A DNA stretch of 64,000 nt from Pyropia yezoensis (taxonomy: Eukaryota > Rhodophyta > Bangiophyceae > Bangiales > Bangiaceae), in assembly GCA_009829735.1 (NCBI GenBank), contig CM020620.1:4456299-4520298 (forward strand), given 5' to 3'. Below the pieces are notes generated by a model. The model was not told where the DNA came from. It searched no databases and saw nothing but the letters and a program-made list of their open reading frames with translations. Position numbers and translations under genes: made by a program. Of this stretch, positions 38,984 through 48,530 are shown piece by piece. The first letter of the stretch is position 1. Each line of letters starts with the position of its first letter.

Positions 38984-41731
38984 ATGGCTACTCCCACCCG
39001 GTCGGAGGCCCGCCGCCGCCGCCGCCGCCGCCCGAGTGCGGCGGCGGCGGTCGCGGCCGCGGCCGCCGCCATCGCCGTCGCCCTGTCGGCGGCGGCGCTG
39101 GCGGCGGGCGCGCCCTCCCCCGCCGCCGCGGCCGCCCGGTGGGGCCGGCGGCTGGCCCACTCGGGCCATGACCATGGCCACGCCCACGCGCACGCCCACG
39201 TGGGGGCGCCGTCGGTAAAGGACCTGGACCCGTCCGAGGTTGGGGTGCTGCCCGGGGAGCTGCCGCCCCCTGGGGAGGCGGATGACGGCGCCCACGCGGT
39301 GCCTGGTGACGCCGGCTACACCGTCATTGACCTGGACGGGGACGGCAAGGAGGAGGTCCTCCTGGACGGCTCTGCCAGCCACACCCACAACACGGGGGAT
39401 GGGGATGACGAAGGGTACGGCGGCCTCGTGGCGGTCACGTGGAGCACCGGCGCCAACGACAAGACCATCATTGGCGCGGACATCAAGGTGCCGTACACGT
39501 TTCCGCTGGGTACCCACACGGTCAAGCTGACCGTCAAAGACTTTGCGGGCGACATCCACGCCGCCACCACGACTGTGCGCGTCACGGACGGGGCGTCGAC
39601 GGGGGTGTGGTGCTACTACTACGAGGGCGAAACGGGTTTGGCGCCTAAGAGCAAGCCGTCGTACGCGGCGGGCGCCAAGGGGATTTCCTTTCCAGACCGC
39701 GGCTCCTTTGGGGTGCCCTGGGGGGGGGGTAACTGGGTGGCCCGCTGCGTCGGGTCCTTCAACGCGGCCGCGTCGGGGGGGGTGGCGTTTGCCTTTGACG
39801 CCGCCGGCCCGGTGGGCCTGTCCATTGACGGCAAGGGGGTAGCGCTCAACGGGGCGGCTAAGGGGTCGGTGGACCTGGCCGCCGGGGCGCATTCCTTCGA
39901 GGTGACCTACGCAGCGGGGGGGGGGGCGGCGCGGCTGATGATGAGCACCACCCCCTCGGTAGGGGGCCTCTCCCACAATGCGGGCTCCATCCTGCCCGTC
40001 CTCGAGTCGCTGAGCTTACCGGGCGGCAGCACGGGAGGCGGCAACACCCTCGCCCTGTCGGGCAGCGGGTTCTTGCCGGGCGAGAAGGTCACCGTGGGTG
40101 GCAAGGCTGCCAAGATCCTCGAAGACGTCAACGGTGTGGCCTCCACGGACTCGATCAACGTGGAAGTCCCGGCGGCAGACGGCCCTGGGCCGGCGCAGGT
40201 GGTGGTCACCACAGTCAACGGCGCTAGCAACGCCCTCACCTACACCTACACGGCCGGCAGCTCAACATCACCGCAAGACGTGGTGTGGGAAACTGATGTG
40301 CTCAAGGGCCCTGGCGGGGGCAACTACGGGCTGGGAGGTGGGACTACGATCGCAGTGGGGCCCGACCGGCGGCTGTACGTGGGCACGGCGGGTGGGTGGA
40401 TCCACCGGCTGGACGTTGACTACATTAGCCTGACCGTCACGGGGGGGTGCGACCGAAAGGTGGGCGGCCAGATCCTGGGGGTCAGCTTCAGCCCGCGCGA
40501 CACTGACTTTGCGCAGCCGACCATGTACATATCGACAGGCGAGCTCAAGACTGGGGACTGGAAGGCCGGACGGGTGCTGTCGGTGAAGTCTCTCGGTGGC
40601 GGCGCGTGCTTTAGTGCTCCCAAGGAGGTGGTCACGGGGCTGCCCGTGCAGGCGCGGCGGGACCACAGCGTCGGTCGCCCCGCGTGGGACCAGAACGGGG
40701 ACATGCTGCTGCCCGTTGGGGGCGTCACCAATGCGGGCGTCGTGGCGGAGAAGACGGGCGGCCTTGCCGAGTCGCCCCTGTCGGGCGCGATCGTGCGGGT
40801 GCCGCTGGGCACCAAGGGCGGCTCCTTCAACGGCGCCATCACGTACAGCAACAACGACCCCGGCAGCGCCACTCAGACGGGCGGGGACGTGAGCGTGTGG
40901 GCGGCTGGCCTCCGCAACGCCCTCTTCCTGGAACGTCACAGCAGCGGGGGCTACTGGATTTTGGATAACGGGGCCAACGCCGGGTTTGGTGACGTCTCCA
41001 CCGGCTGCGGGGGAGGCAACGACGCCCCGTTTGGCGGCAATGGCGACAGCAACGACAAGCTGCTGGCCGTCAAGGGGGGTGGGTACTACGGGCACCCGAA
41101 CCGGAATCGCGCGCGTGCCGGCGGCGCCGCGGCGCGAGAGTGCACATACCGCAAGCCAGGCGCGCAGGCTCCGGGCTACACCCCTCCAGTCGCCCTCTTT
41201 GACTCGTCTACCAACGGGATTGCGGAAATGCGGACAAACGTCTTTGGCGGCGCCGTCAAGGGCCACCTGTTCTTCTCCAAGTTTGCCAGCGGCGGCGACG
41301 GCGCCCTTCACACCGCCGTCGTGTCGGGGGGGGGCTCACTGGTGGGCGGCGGCGGGGGCGTCAAGCTGGTCAAGCCGCACAGCGGCCTCTCCATCGCAAT
41401 CTCACCCTATGGCGCCTTGCTGATGCCACGGGTGCGGCAGGGCCAGATAGTCGTCCTCCGCCCCGTGTACGACACGGACCAGGGGCGTGGTGTGATGGTC
41501 ATGAGTGTGACACCCAACCGGGGACCCCGTGGCGGCGGCTACCGCGTCTTCATCGCCGCCCACAACGTCCCAGCGTCTCCAACGGTGACCGTGGGCGGCA
41601 AGGCGTGCACGGGCGTGAACGTGGAAAGCAACGGCCTCACGTGCGTTATGCCGGCGGGAATGGGCAAGGTGGCTGTGTCAATTGGCGGCGTGAGCGTCAA
41701 GGGCCATGACTTTGAGTACCTGTCAGTGTAG
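38984..41731 (+). CDS. Secreted or surface multidomain protein: PKD, PA14-like, IPT, glucose/sorbosone dehydrogenase-type propeller, IPT
   Basis: 915 residues from the ATG at 38984. An Arg-rich start followed by a ~35-residue Ala/Val stretch is a signal peptide or signal anchor. Next come a His-rich HDHGHAHAHAHV segment, a PKD-like domain (about 100-205), a PA14-like domain (about 206-330, WCYYYEGETGL) and an IPT/TIG domain (about 345-425). A six-bladed propeller of the glucose/sorbosone dehydrogenase type follows (about 430-820; DRRLYVGTAGGWIHRLDV, VWAAGLRNALF, GGGYYGHPN). A second IPT/TIG domain closes the protein (about 828-912). One exon. The domain set indicates an extracellular carbohydrate- or matrix-associated protein; the substrate and any PQQ dependence are unknown. 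Confidence 0.82.
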   Translation: MATPTRSEARRRRRRRPSAAAAVAAAAAAIAVALSAAALAAGAPSPAAAAARWGRRLAHSGHDHGHAHAHAHVGAPSVKDLDPSEVGVLPGELPPPGEADDGAHAVPGDAGYTVIDLDGDGKEEVLLDGSASHTHNTGDGDDEGYGGLVAVTWSTGANDKTIIGADIKVPYTFPLGTHTVKLTVKDFAGDIHAATTTVRVTDGASTGVWCYYYEGETGLAPKSKPSYAAGAKGISFPDRGSFGVPWGGGNWVARCVGSFNAAASGGVAFAFDAAGPVGLSIDGKGVALNGAAKGSVDLAAGAHSFEVTYAAGGGAARLMMSTTPSVGGLSHNAGSILPVLESLSLPGGSTGGGNTLALSGSGFLPGEKVTVGGKAAKILEDVNGVASTDSINVEVPAADGPGPAQVVVTTVNGASNALTYTYTAGSSTSPQDVVWETDVLKGPGGGNYGLGGGTTIAVGPDRRLYVGTAGGWIHRLDVDYISLTVTGGCDRKVGGQILGVSFSPRDTDFAQPTMYISTGELKTGDWKAGRVLSVKSLGGGACFSAPKEVVTGLPVQARRDHSVGRPAWDQNGDMLLPVGGVTNAGVVAEKTGGLAESPLSGAIVRVPLGTKGGSFNGAITYSNNDPGSATQTGGDVSVWAAGLRNALFLERHSSGGYWILDNGANAGFGDVSTGCGGGNDAPFGGNGDSNDKLLAVKGGGYYGHPNRNRARAGGAAARECTYRKPGAQAPGYTPPVALFDSSTNGIAEMRTNVFGGAVKGHLFFSKFASGGDGALHTAVVSGGGSLVGGGGGVKLVKPHSGLSIAISPYGALLMPRVRQGQIVVLRPVYDTDQGRGVMVMSVTPNRGPRGGGYRVFIAAHNVPASPTVTVGGKACTGVNVESNGLTCVMPAGMGKVAVSIGGVSVKGHDFEYLSV

Positions 41732-42061
41732 TGTGACTATTCAATTACTGTAAATCTTACACTCAAAATTTCGTTTTTCTTGTGCAACGGTTTCAACGTC
41801 TTCCACAAAAAAGCCGCAAGCAACAAATGCCACGTGTGTCTGCAACCCGGAATGGCCCAGCACAGCACACCCCATCGCTGCTCATCGTCGGAGGTGCGCG
41901 CCCCGGTAATCCGGCATCCTCGCTACGAGACACGGCTTCCTCCCTAACTTCCCCCTCTATACACTGCTGCTGCCCTCTCCACCACGCCTCTTGCCTTGCG
42001 CGGCGCCACCCCACCCGATCTTATCCGTATTTGGCCGTGTTTTTCTCCCACAGCCCCAGCC
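41732..42061. other. Spacer before the IF1-like gene
   Basis: Contains the 3' flank of the multidomain gene (AT-rich start) and the leader of the small mitochondrial protein. No other gene seen. Confidence 0.4.
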
Positions 42062-42400
42062 ATGTTGCGCACCGCCGCCGGCCGGCTGCTCGCGCGGGCC
42101 ACCCCCCCACCCCCCCCCTCGGCCGCGGCAGCCCGCTCCCTGTCGGGCCTCAACGACCTCAAAGCCAAGGAGAAGGCCGATGAGGACATGTGGGTGCGCA
42201 AGCAGGAGACGGCCAAGCTCGCCGCTCTCGCCGCCAAGCTGTCAGCCCTCTCGTCGTCGAGCCCCACTGCCGAGACAGCCAAGGTGCCAAAGACGGACCT
42301 GAAGGCGCAGCTCGAGGCCCACGGCATTACCGTGAGCGACCGCGCGCTGGGCATGCTTGCTGAACTGGGGGATGAGATTTCCATCAAGGAGGACAAGTAG
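42062..42400 (+). CDS. Small mitochondrial protein, possible ATP synthase inhibitor IF1-like
   Basis: 112 residues from the ATG at 42062, which follows CCAGCC. An Arg/Ala/Pro N-terminus (MLRTAAGRLLARAT) fits a mitochondrial presequence. A charged helix, KEKADEDMWVRKQETAKLAALAAKL, resembles the inhibitory helix of IF1, with its acidic-basic pattern and aromatic residue. The C-terminal ~40 residues (QLEAHGITVSDRALGMLAEL) are not typical of IF1. The frame is open upstream to about 41996 but without a better ATG. The assignment rests on a short segment, so treat the name as tentative. Confidence 0.5.
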   Translation: MLRTAAGRLLARATPPPPPSAAAARSLSGLNDLKAKEKADEDMWVRKQETAKLAALAAKLSALSSSSPTAETAKVPKTDLKAQLEAHGITVSDRALGMLAELGDEISIKEDK

Positions 42401-43101
42401 GCCGCAATGGGGAGGGATGCGGTTGGCGTTGCCTGTGGAGGGGCGGGGGGGGGGCGGACTTGGAGGGGGGTGGGCGGGCGTCAGGCAGCAGATCCAGTCT
42501 GGGTGTCAGAGTGAGCCGACTCTGCTGAGCGCGGCTGAGGGGTGCTGGCTGAGGACTGTTGTTGCTGCCCCGCCTTCCTGTCGAAGCTTTGCCTCTTGGT
42601 CTCCCGCGGGGGGTGGCATCGTTGGTGCCGTGATGACCTGTGCCGACACATACATGGCCGCTCGTGGTTCTTGGTAGACCCGCGGGTGGGGGTGCAGGTT
42701 GGGGTGAGTTCCAAGAGTGGTTTCTTGACGGAGACGGTGGCTGGCCATCTCCGTTTGTGTGTTAGCTTTTCTCTTTTCTTTTTGTCTCCTCTTTGTTGAT
42801 GAGGCCATCGCGTTGCACCTTCCAGTTGGTGGGATTGGGAGACTTCTGTCTTACGTCCTCAAGCGATGACGCTCTTCTCCCGCTCGGTGGCAGGACCGCC
42901 TGGTGCGTCACAGTTGCGTACCGCGGCATGGGCCTGCACTGGGGCGGTCATGCGGGCATGGCCAGCCGTGGCCTCCAGTCTTTCGCACTGACCACCCTTC
43001 TCCCCCTCCTCATCTCCCCCATCCCCGTTCCCCCATCCCCAACCACTTCCTGCCCTCTGACTCTCCCAACTCCCCCGCCCTCCCCTGACCACAGTCACGC
43101 A
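42401..43101. other. Convergent spacer
   Basis: Holds the 3' flanks of the IF1-like gene (+) and the tyrosine phosphatase gene (-). Nothing else recognised. Confidence 0.4.
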
Positions 43102-43692
43102 CTAAGCTTCACTGGCCGTCCGCTCTGCGGCCCGTTCGGCCGCCAGCGCCTGCACATGTGCCAGCAGCCCCCCACCGGCACTCTCCAACATGTCCAACAC
43201 AGTCTCAAACCCATTGGCGCCGCCGTAGTAAGGATCCGGCACAGCCTTCCCCCGCCTCCCTTCCCCTCCCGGCACAAAATCCAGCATCCGCACCACCCGT
43301 GCCCGTGCTGCGGCCATGTCCACCCCCCACTGCGCCGCCGCGCGCGCCACCTCACGCTCGTTCGCGCCATCCATGACGACAATCCAGTCAAAAGTGTCGA
43401 AGTCCGCCGCCGTCAGTGGGCGGCTGCGGCTCGTCAGCGTCACCCCCCGGGCGGCGGCCGCGGAAGACATTCGGCTGTCGGGGGGGTCCCCCTCGTGGTA
43501 TGAGAACCCTCCCGGGGTGCACCAGTTGGAGGAGCCCCCCCCAGTGCCACAAGAGTCAATGACAATAGGGAGCGGGGAGGGGGGGGCGGCCGACACGAGG
43601 GAGCGGAAAATGCCCTCAGCTGCGGGGGAGCGGCAGATATTGCCCAGACAAAGAAAAAGGACGCCAACGTTATCGGGAGTTGAAGACATCAT
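43102..43692 (-). CDS. Low-molecular-weight protein-tyrosine phosphatase
   Basis: 196 residues from the paired ATGs at 43692/43689. The frame is open further upstream to 44019, so a longer N-terminus is possible. The signature C-x5-R loop is CLGNICRSP, with nucleophile Cys15 and Arg21 when counted from the ATG at 43692. The general-acid DPYY motif is near residue 160, and SRPLTAADFDTFDWIVVMD is a family-typical block. Small insertions (GTGGGSSNWCTPGG, EGRRGK) lengthen it relative to the usual ~155 residues. It acts as a cytosolic phosphotyrosine phosphatase. One exon, convergent with the IF1-like gene. Confidence 0.93.
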   Translation of the reverse strand: MMSSTPDNVGVLFLCLGNICRSPAAEGIFRSLVSAAPPSPLPIVIDSCGTGGGSSNWCTPGGFSYHEGDPPDSRMSSAAAARGVTLTSRSRPLTAADFDTFDWIVVMDGANEREVARAAAQWGVDMAAARARVVRMLDFVPGGEGRRGKAVPDPYYGGANGFETVLDMLESAGGGLLAHVQALAAERAAERTASEA

Positions 43693-45584
43693 CAAGCCCG
43701 GAGGAGAGAAAGCAGTGTGCTGGGTAACGGAGGGAGCGGGGCGCGTGCCGCCGACACGGCGGGCGGCGACCACAGGCGATGGCACGCAGGAAAGCCGCCG
43801 CTGCACCCAGCCACAGGCTGGACTGCCACGAATGAAAGTGACGCTTGGTGTCGGCGGGAGAAATCCCACGGCGCCTTGCATACCGACAACTGCGGAAAAG
43901 TCGTCGGAGTGTTGAGACGGCAGATAGCGGGGTGGACAGTGACGCGGAGTGTGGCAGTCGAGCGGAGCGATGTGTGCAGAAAGTGTGAGGGGAGAAGCAA
44001 CTGACCTCTCTTGGCGCATGTGTCCGTGCTCAGGGAAGGGATCTCGTGGACAAGTGACATAGTTACATCAAATGCATGAATATCTTCCTTGATGTGTCCT
44101 GCGCATGTCTAGCGTGAAGATTCAGGCGAAAGCGAGCGTGAGCTCGGCGGCGCACCTCCCGCGGCGGCGGCCTTCACTCATGGCCGCCTGGTTTCAGGGA
44201 GATTGACCTGCCCATGCAGAAACCCTACCGTGTTCTGTACTGCGTCCTGGAATGGGGCCCCTTGCTCCGTTGCCTCGGTGAGGACTGCGAGGCGCCCGAG
44301 CCAGGACTGCGGCCGCCGCGACGGCCGCCGCTCTCCCACGGCGCGCTCGCAGGCACCCCCCCCCCACCGTCCGTGCCGCATGCGCTTGCTGGGCAGTCGC
44401 TGTGGCCTCTGCCCCCGAGGTTGTGGCCGTGGCTGCCGTCGCGAGCGGTGGAGATTGGGGGGTGTGCGTCGCCGTGGGGGGGTGGGGGCTGAGCACGTCA
44501 GCTGAGGAGACGTGGGACGCTGCCACTGTGCGCCCTGCTCAGGGGGGGGGGGGCCACCGCGGGAGGGGACGTGACGCCCCCACTGCCTGCCGCCGCCGCC
44601 CCCGGCCGCGGCAGTGGTGGACGAGGTGGTGGTGCTGGTGGTGGTGGGCGACGGGTGTGCCCGGGCATTTCCCGTGGCGGCCGGCGGTTGGGCGCCCTTT
44701 GCGAGCCGCCGCGCGGAGGGTGGCTAGTGGGGTTGCCCGGAGGCTGAAGCTCTCCAGAGCTGGCCGGTGCGCCTGTTTGGCTGTTGGGGTCGGCGCGATC
44801 GCTGGCGCGAGGGGAACCAGCAGGCGGACGACGTGTGACGCCAGGTTGGACGAGTGGGCGTTGTGCTCCGGAGCATCCCGTGCCATCCCTCCAAGCGCGC
44901 GCACGCGGCGGCACGGTGTTGGTGCGACGGTGGGTGGAGCGGCAAGCCCACGAATGGGCGCGCCCGTGACTCGCCCGCGAGGGCAAGGGGTTGGGAGGGC
45001 AGCGGAAGCCTTCGCTGTACGTTTAGTGGTAGATAAGACGCCGATGACGGGGGGGAGGGATGCAGAGAGCTGGGGGTGCGTGCGGTAGACCTGCTGGCGG
45101 TCGTGTCGGCCAGGTGCGAACGATGAGTCTGGGCAAGGCAACGAGCAGCTCGAGGCGTTCGGTGGAGCGGTGTGGGATGATGACGCTATCTGTTTGGAAC
45201 CCCGTCGGCCCCGTCGCTGACGACGCGTGCCGGTCACCAACGTAGTGGCTGGCATCCTGTAGGTGGGTGGGGTGTCTGGCGACGTCGGTTGCCCTTCCGG
45301 GCTTGACAGCAATTGAGCAGCGGCAGCACCCTTGGCGACGTGAGCATTCATTGCAACGGCTGGGTGCGGCAGCGTAGCGGCTCGTTCTGTGGCGTGCAAG
45401 TGCCAGAGTCTGACCTTCTGACCCTGTTTGTCCTTCCCTCTTCGTGGTAGATCCTTTGGACCACTGGCCGCGGCCTGAACTGCTCCGTAGACACCCGCAT
45501 CGAGATCAATTGACTCTCCCGCCATCACCCCCCCCTCATCGGCGGTGACACCGTCACCCTCCTCTTCACCCCCCCCCCCCACAG
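43693..45584. other. Upstream region of the zinc-motif gene; no supported gene
   Basis: Probably contains the promoter of the phosphatase gene and the missing first exon of the zinc-motif gene. The ATG at 45123 opens only a short frame. The long minus-strand frame 46044-44539 has Pro/Ala/Arg-rich composition and runs antisense through the zinc motif, so it is not called. Confidence 0.35.
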
Positions 45585-47359
45585 CCCGGCCGCGGAAGCA
45601 GCAGCCAGTGGCGACCAAGGGCAAGGCAGCCGTGGCCTCGTCGGTGGCGGCGTCACACTCCTGGGGTCCCCCGCTGAAGCCCGCCCGGCGTTTGACAGGC
45701 GGTTCCGCCAGTGGCAGGGTGCCTCCATCGGGTCGTGGCACGACCTCTGCCCATGGCGCGGCGGCAGCGGCGGCAGCGGCACCAGCGTCGACAGTGTCTC
45801 CCGTTGCCCCTGCCCCTGCCAGTGCCTGCGAGTCATGTGGTACCGCCCATGACCGCACGTACGGGTCAGGGCGCTTCTGTTCAGTGCATTGTGCTCGGCG
45901 GGTGGCGGCGGGGCGCAAGTGGGCCAACCAGCGGAGTGCGCAAGTACGTATTGTGACGCTTTTGCCTTTTGATACCTTGCTATATTGCCTGCTTGTGCGG
46001 AAGACGGGTGAACAGCACACACTATACGAACAAGGTGTGTGCAAGGGTGGTGCATGTTGTGACTACTGCTTGTCGTCGCGTGCCTCAAGACGACGCAGAG
46101 TGGTTCGCCACGGACCGCTCAGGCACTGACGCGTCTGTCTCTTATCGCTTCTTCATCGTCCCCCCTCTAACCTTTCTTTCCTCGTATGTGCTCCACGATC
46201 CTATCACGACAATTTTGCCGTGGTCGTACGTTTTCTTTTTACCTCCCGCCCTGCTTCTCTTGACTCTGACTGAACCTCTTGACAGAAGCGGGCCGTCGAG
46301 GCAGAGGCCGTTGCTCGTAAGCGTCGCCGCAGCGGCAGCGGTGGTGCCGTGCCGTTGTTGCCGCTTCCACCGCCTTTGCCGATATCCCCTCCCCATTCGG
46401 CTGCGGCCGTCGCGGCGGCGGTGTCACGCGCGGCACACTCTGCCCAAGCAGCTGCAGCAGCTGCTGTCACTGCAGCGGCGGTCAACGCTGCCGCTGTAGC
46501 GACAGCCTCACCTTATGGCAGTGTCAGCCTACAGCTTGCGACGCCGGCAGCACCTTCCCCTGCGGTGGCGGCGGCTGTTGCAGCTGGTGCGGCCGCCCCT
46601 CGAGTGCTTATGCCTGCGCTAGCGCATGTGGGGGCTGTCCCTGTGGATCCGTACCACCAGCCATACCCGCCTATGTACGCGCAGGGGATGCTGTTGACGC
46701 CGGCTTATTACGGGCCGCATCTCGGTACTGGTGCACGGAGAACATCACAACTGCCCACGGTGCCGTCGCTGTCTGCGCCAGCGCCGATGCCGCCACAGCT
46801 TCCACCGCCGCCTCCTCGCCGGTCGCCTGCGCGATCGCCACCCCTCCCGCGATCGTCGCCTGTCCGACAGGCGTCACCGCCGTTCACGTCGTCGCAGGCG
46901 TTGCTGCCGTCGCCGCAGTTGCCGCCGTCGCCACCATTGCCTTTGTCACCGGCATTGACGTCTATGCTGCCATCGCTGCCGTCGCCGTCGTCACCGTCTC
47001 GGAGAACGGTGGGGCCATTGCAACAGTCGCCTGTTGCTACAGTGCCTGCTAAGAAGTCGCCGTCGGTACTCGCACGACAGGCGTTGCTGCCTAGTCCACC
47101 ACCTGCACGCTATCCACACAACAGCTCCATGGCTACTGTGGACGCAGACCGCGGCAGCGATTGTGTTGTTCCAGCGGTTCCGATCGGATCTGATGGCAGT
47201 GGCGCCCCGGTGCAGTCTGTGCGGTCGGCGGCGGTGCCTCCGCCAGTACTCTCTGCAGTGGTTGCTGACCCGGATGGCGCTGGCGCGGAGGCAGACCTAG
47301 CGGCTGAAGCGCTGCTGCGGTTATCCCGGCATGACTTGCTAGGCGTGCCCGCTTCCTAA
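45585..47359 (+). CDS. Gene with a Cys/His zinc-binding motif and long Ala/Pro/Ser-rich tail (5' end not found)
   Basis: Two exons are supported. Exon 45585-45943 follows a strong acceptor (poly-C, then CACAG). Exon 46286-47359 is joined across GTACGT...TGACAG (intron 45944-46285), giving RSAQ followed by KRAVEAEAVARKRRR in frame. The first exon carries C-x2-C-x3-H-x9-C-x3-C within GSGRFCSVHCARR, a putative zinc knuckle I recognise as a recurring motif of uncharacterised eukaryotic proteins. After a basic stretch the remaining ~330 residues are low-complexity Ala, then Pro/Ser. An initiator ATG exon upstream of 45585 is missing from my model. A nucleic-acid-binding role is only a guess. Confidence 0.55.
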
Positions 47360-48299
47360 ATGAGACCGCTTGCTGATCGTGAGCAGTCTGGACTCGTCGC
47401 TCGCTTTGTCTGGGGACAAGGGATGGGCCGATGGGCGATGCCTCTTCGCCATTTAGGTTTTTGACGGTGTTGGCGAGGGCTCTTTGGGTGAGGCGCGCGA
47501 AACGTGCATTTTGGCGGCTGGCGGGTAGCGGGAAGTAGGATACCCAGTCGACCCTGATTGAGATGCGGCTCGGGCCCTTATGAGGAGAGCGCGCGAGCAG
47601 GGCTTTCACACACAGCCGCGGTTCACTGGGTCTACACGCACCTGACATGTCCGCGCCATCATCTGGTGCACACACTCGGTGGTATATATAATCGTTGCTT
47701 GCGAGTCCCCAGGCAGGTGGTGACTGCGGTCGACGTGTTGTTTCCCACTGTGGTCAGCGTCGCTACAGCCGCATCACAAGAACAGGCACACCAGGAGGGG
47801 CCATGCAAAACTGCACCACATTGCCTCGACAGCGAGGTCTCCGGCGCAGCGTCACGATTCCCCATGATCCTGTCTGCCCGTAAGACGTGCACTGTTTTGA
47901 CGTAGTGAATACGCTGCCAATAGTAACGAAAACTCGCTTAGAGTGTTTCCACGGGTACCAACCATCTCGCACACGATCCCGCATATATTTTCGGAGTATT
48001 CATTTAAGAATCCACGTGGCCTCTGAATGTCCTGTTGGCCAATGGGAGAGCCGCACGGGCTCGTGGGTCCCCGGTAGAGGCCCGATTCGGGCCGTCGATT
48101 CAGATTCAGAGGGAAAAAGAGTTGCTGTAGTTGATTCAAGTCTCAAGTGCCACGTACACAACAGAGATGGTGGCAACTTGGTTTATACCAAGTCGGAAAC
48201 GATCTACCCCCCCCTAGTTCGGTTCCGAGATGGTCTGGACCAGGGCTGTTCAAGGGTATCTGGCCAAGGGTACTACGCATGTATCAAATCAAGGGTATA
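47360..48299. other. Intergenic, AT-rich inverted-repeat arms
   Basis: No gene. At 47940-48029 lies the left arm of the inverted pair matched at 54889-54973. At 48226-48260 lies a 35-bp arm matched inverted, with three mismatches, at 49074-49108. CCAAT-type GGCCAATGGGAG is at 48039. Confidence 0.5.
47940..48029 (+). repeat. Left arm of a 7-kb-spaced inverted repeat
   Basis: AGAGTGTTTCCACGGGT followed by CCAACCATCTCGCA matches the reverse complement of 54941-54973 with one mismatch in 32. Weaker similarity extends inward past an AT-rich TATATATT stretch to CTCTGAATG. The arms could be ends of one large element or two copies of a dispersed repeat. Confidence 0.7.
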
Positions 48300-48528
48300 C
48301 AGTGCGACCCCTCACTTGCCCTGGGGTAGACCAAGGAGGTGGCCCCCCTTCCAGTGTCCGACAGTTGTCCTGGGATGTTCGGATTTCAGCGATCTGGACG
48401 GTATGAGCCAATCAGCGCCCGTCAATCGCCCGAATATGAGCCGCCCGGCCGGGCCACTTCACGCGTACCCCCCCCTCAGTTGTGCCGATCGGCACAACTG
48501 CGGGGCGGCCAAGTGAGGGGTCGCACTG
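48300..48528. mobile_element. MITE, Tc1/mariner-like, 229 bp with 19-bp perfect TIRs
   Basis: CAGTGCGACCCCTCACTTG at 48300-48318 is repeated as its exact reverse complement at 48510-48528. TA is present on both sides (48298-48299 and 48529-48530). CAGTG ends with a TA duplication are typical of Tc1/mariner. There is no coding capacity. A 24-bp perfect palindrome (48477-48500, half-site CAGTTGTGCCGA) lies near the right end. Confidence 0.82.
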
Positions 48529-48530
48529 TA

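Noticed and set aside
44539..46044. 501-codon minus-strand ORF
   Set aside because: It runs antisense through the Cys/His motif exon and its intron, has Pro/Ala/Arg-rich shadow composition and no recognisable domain; the plus-strand gene explains the region better.
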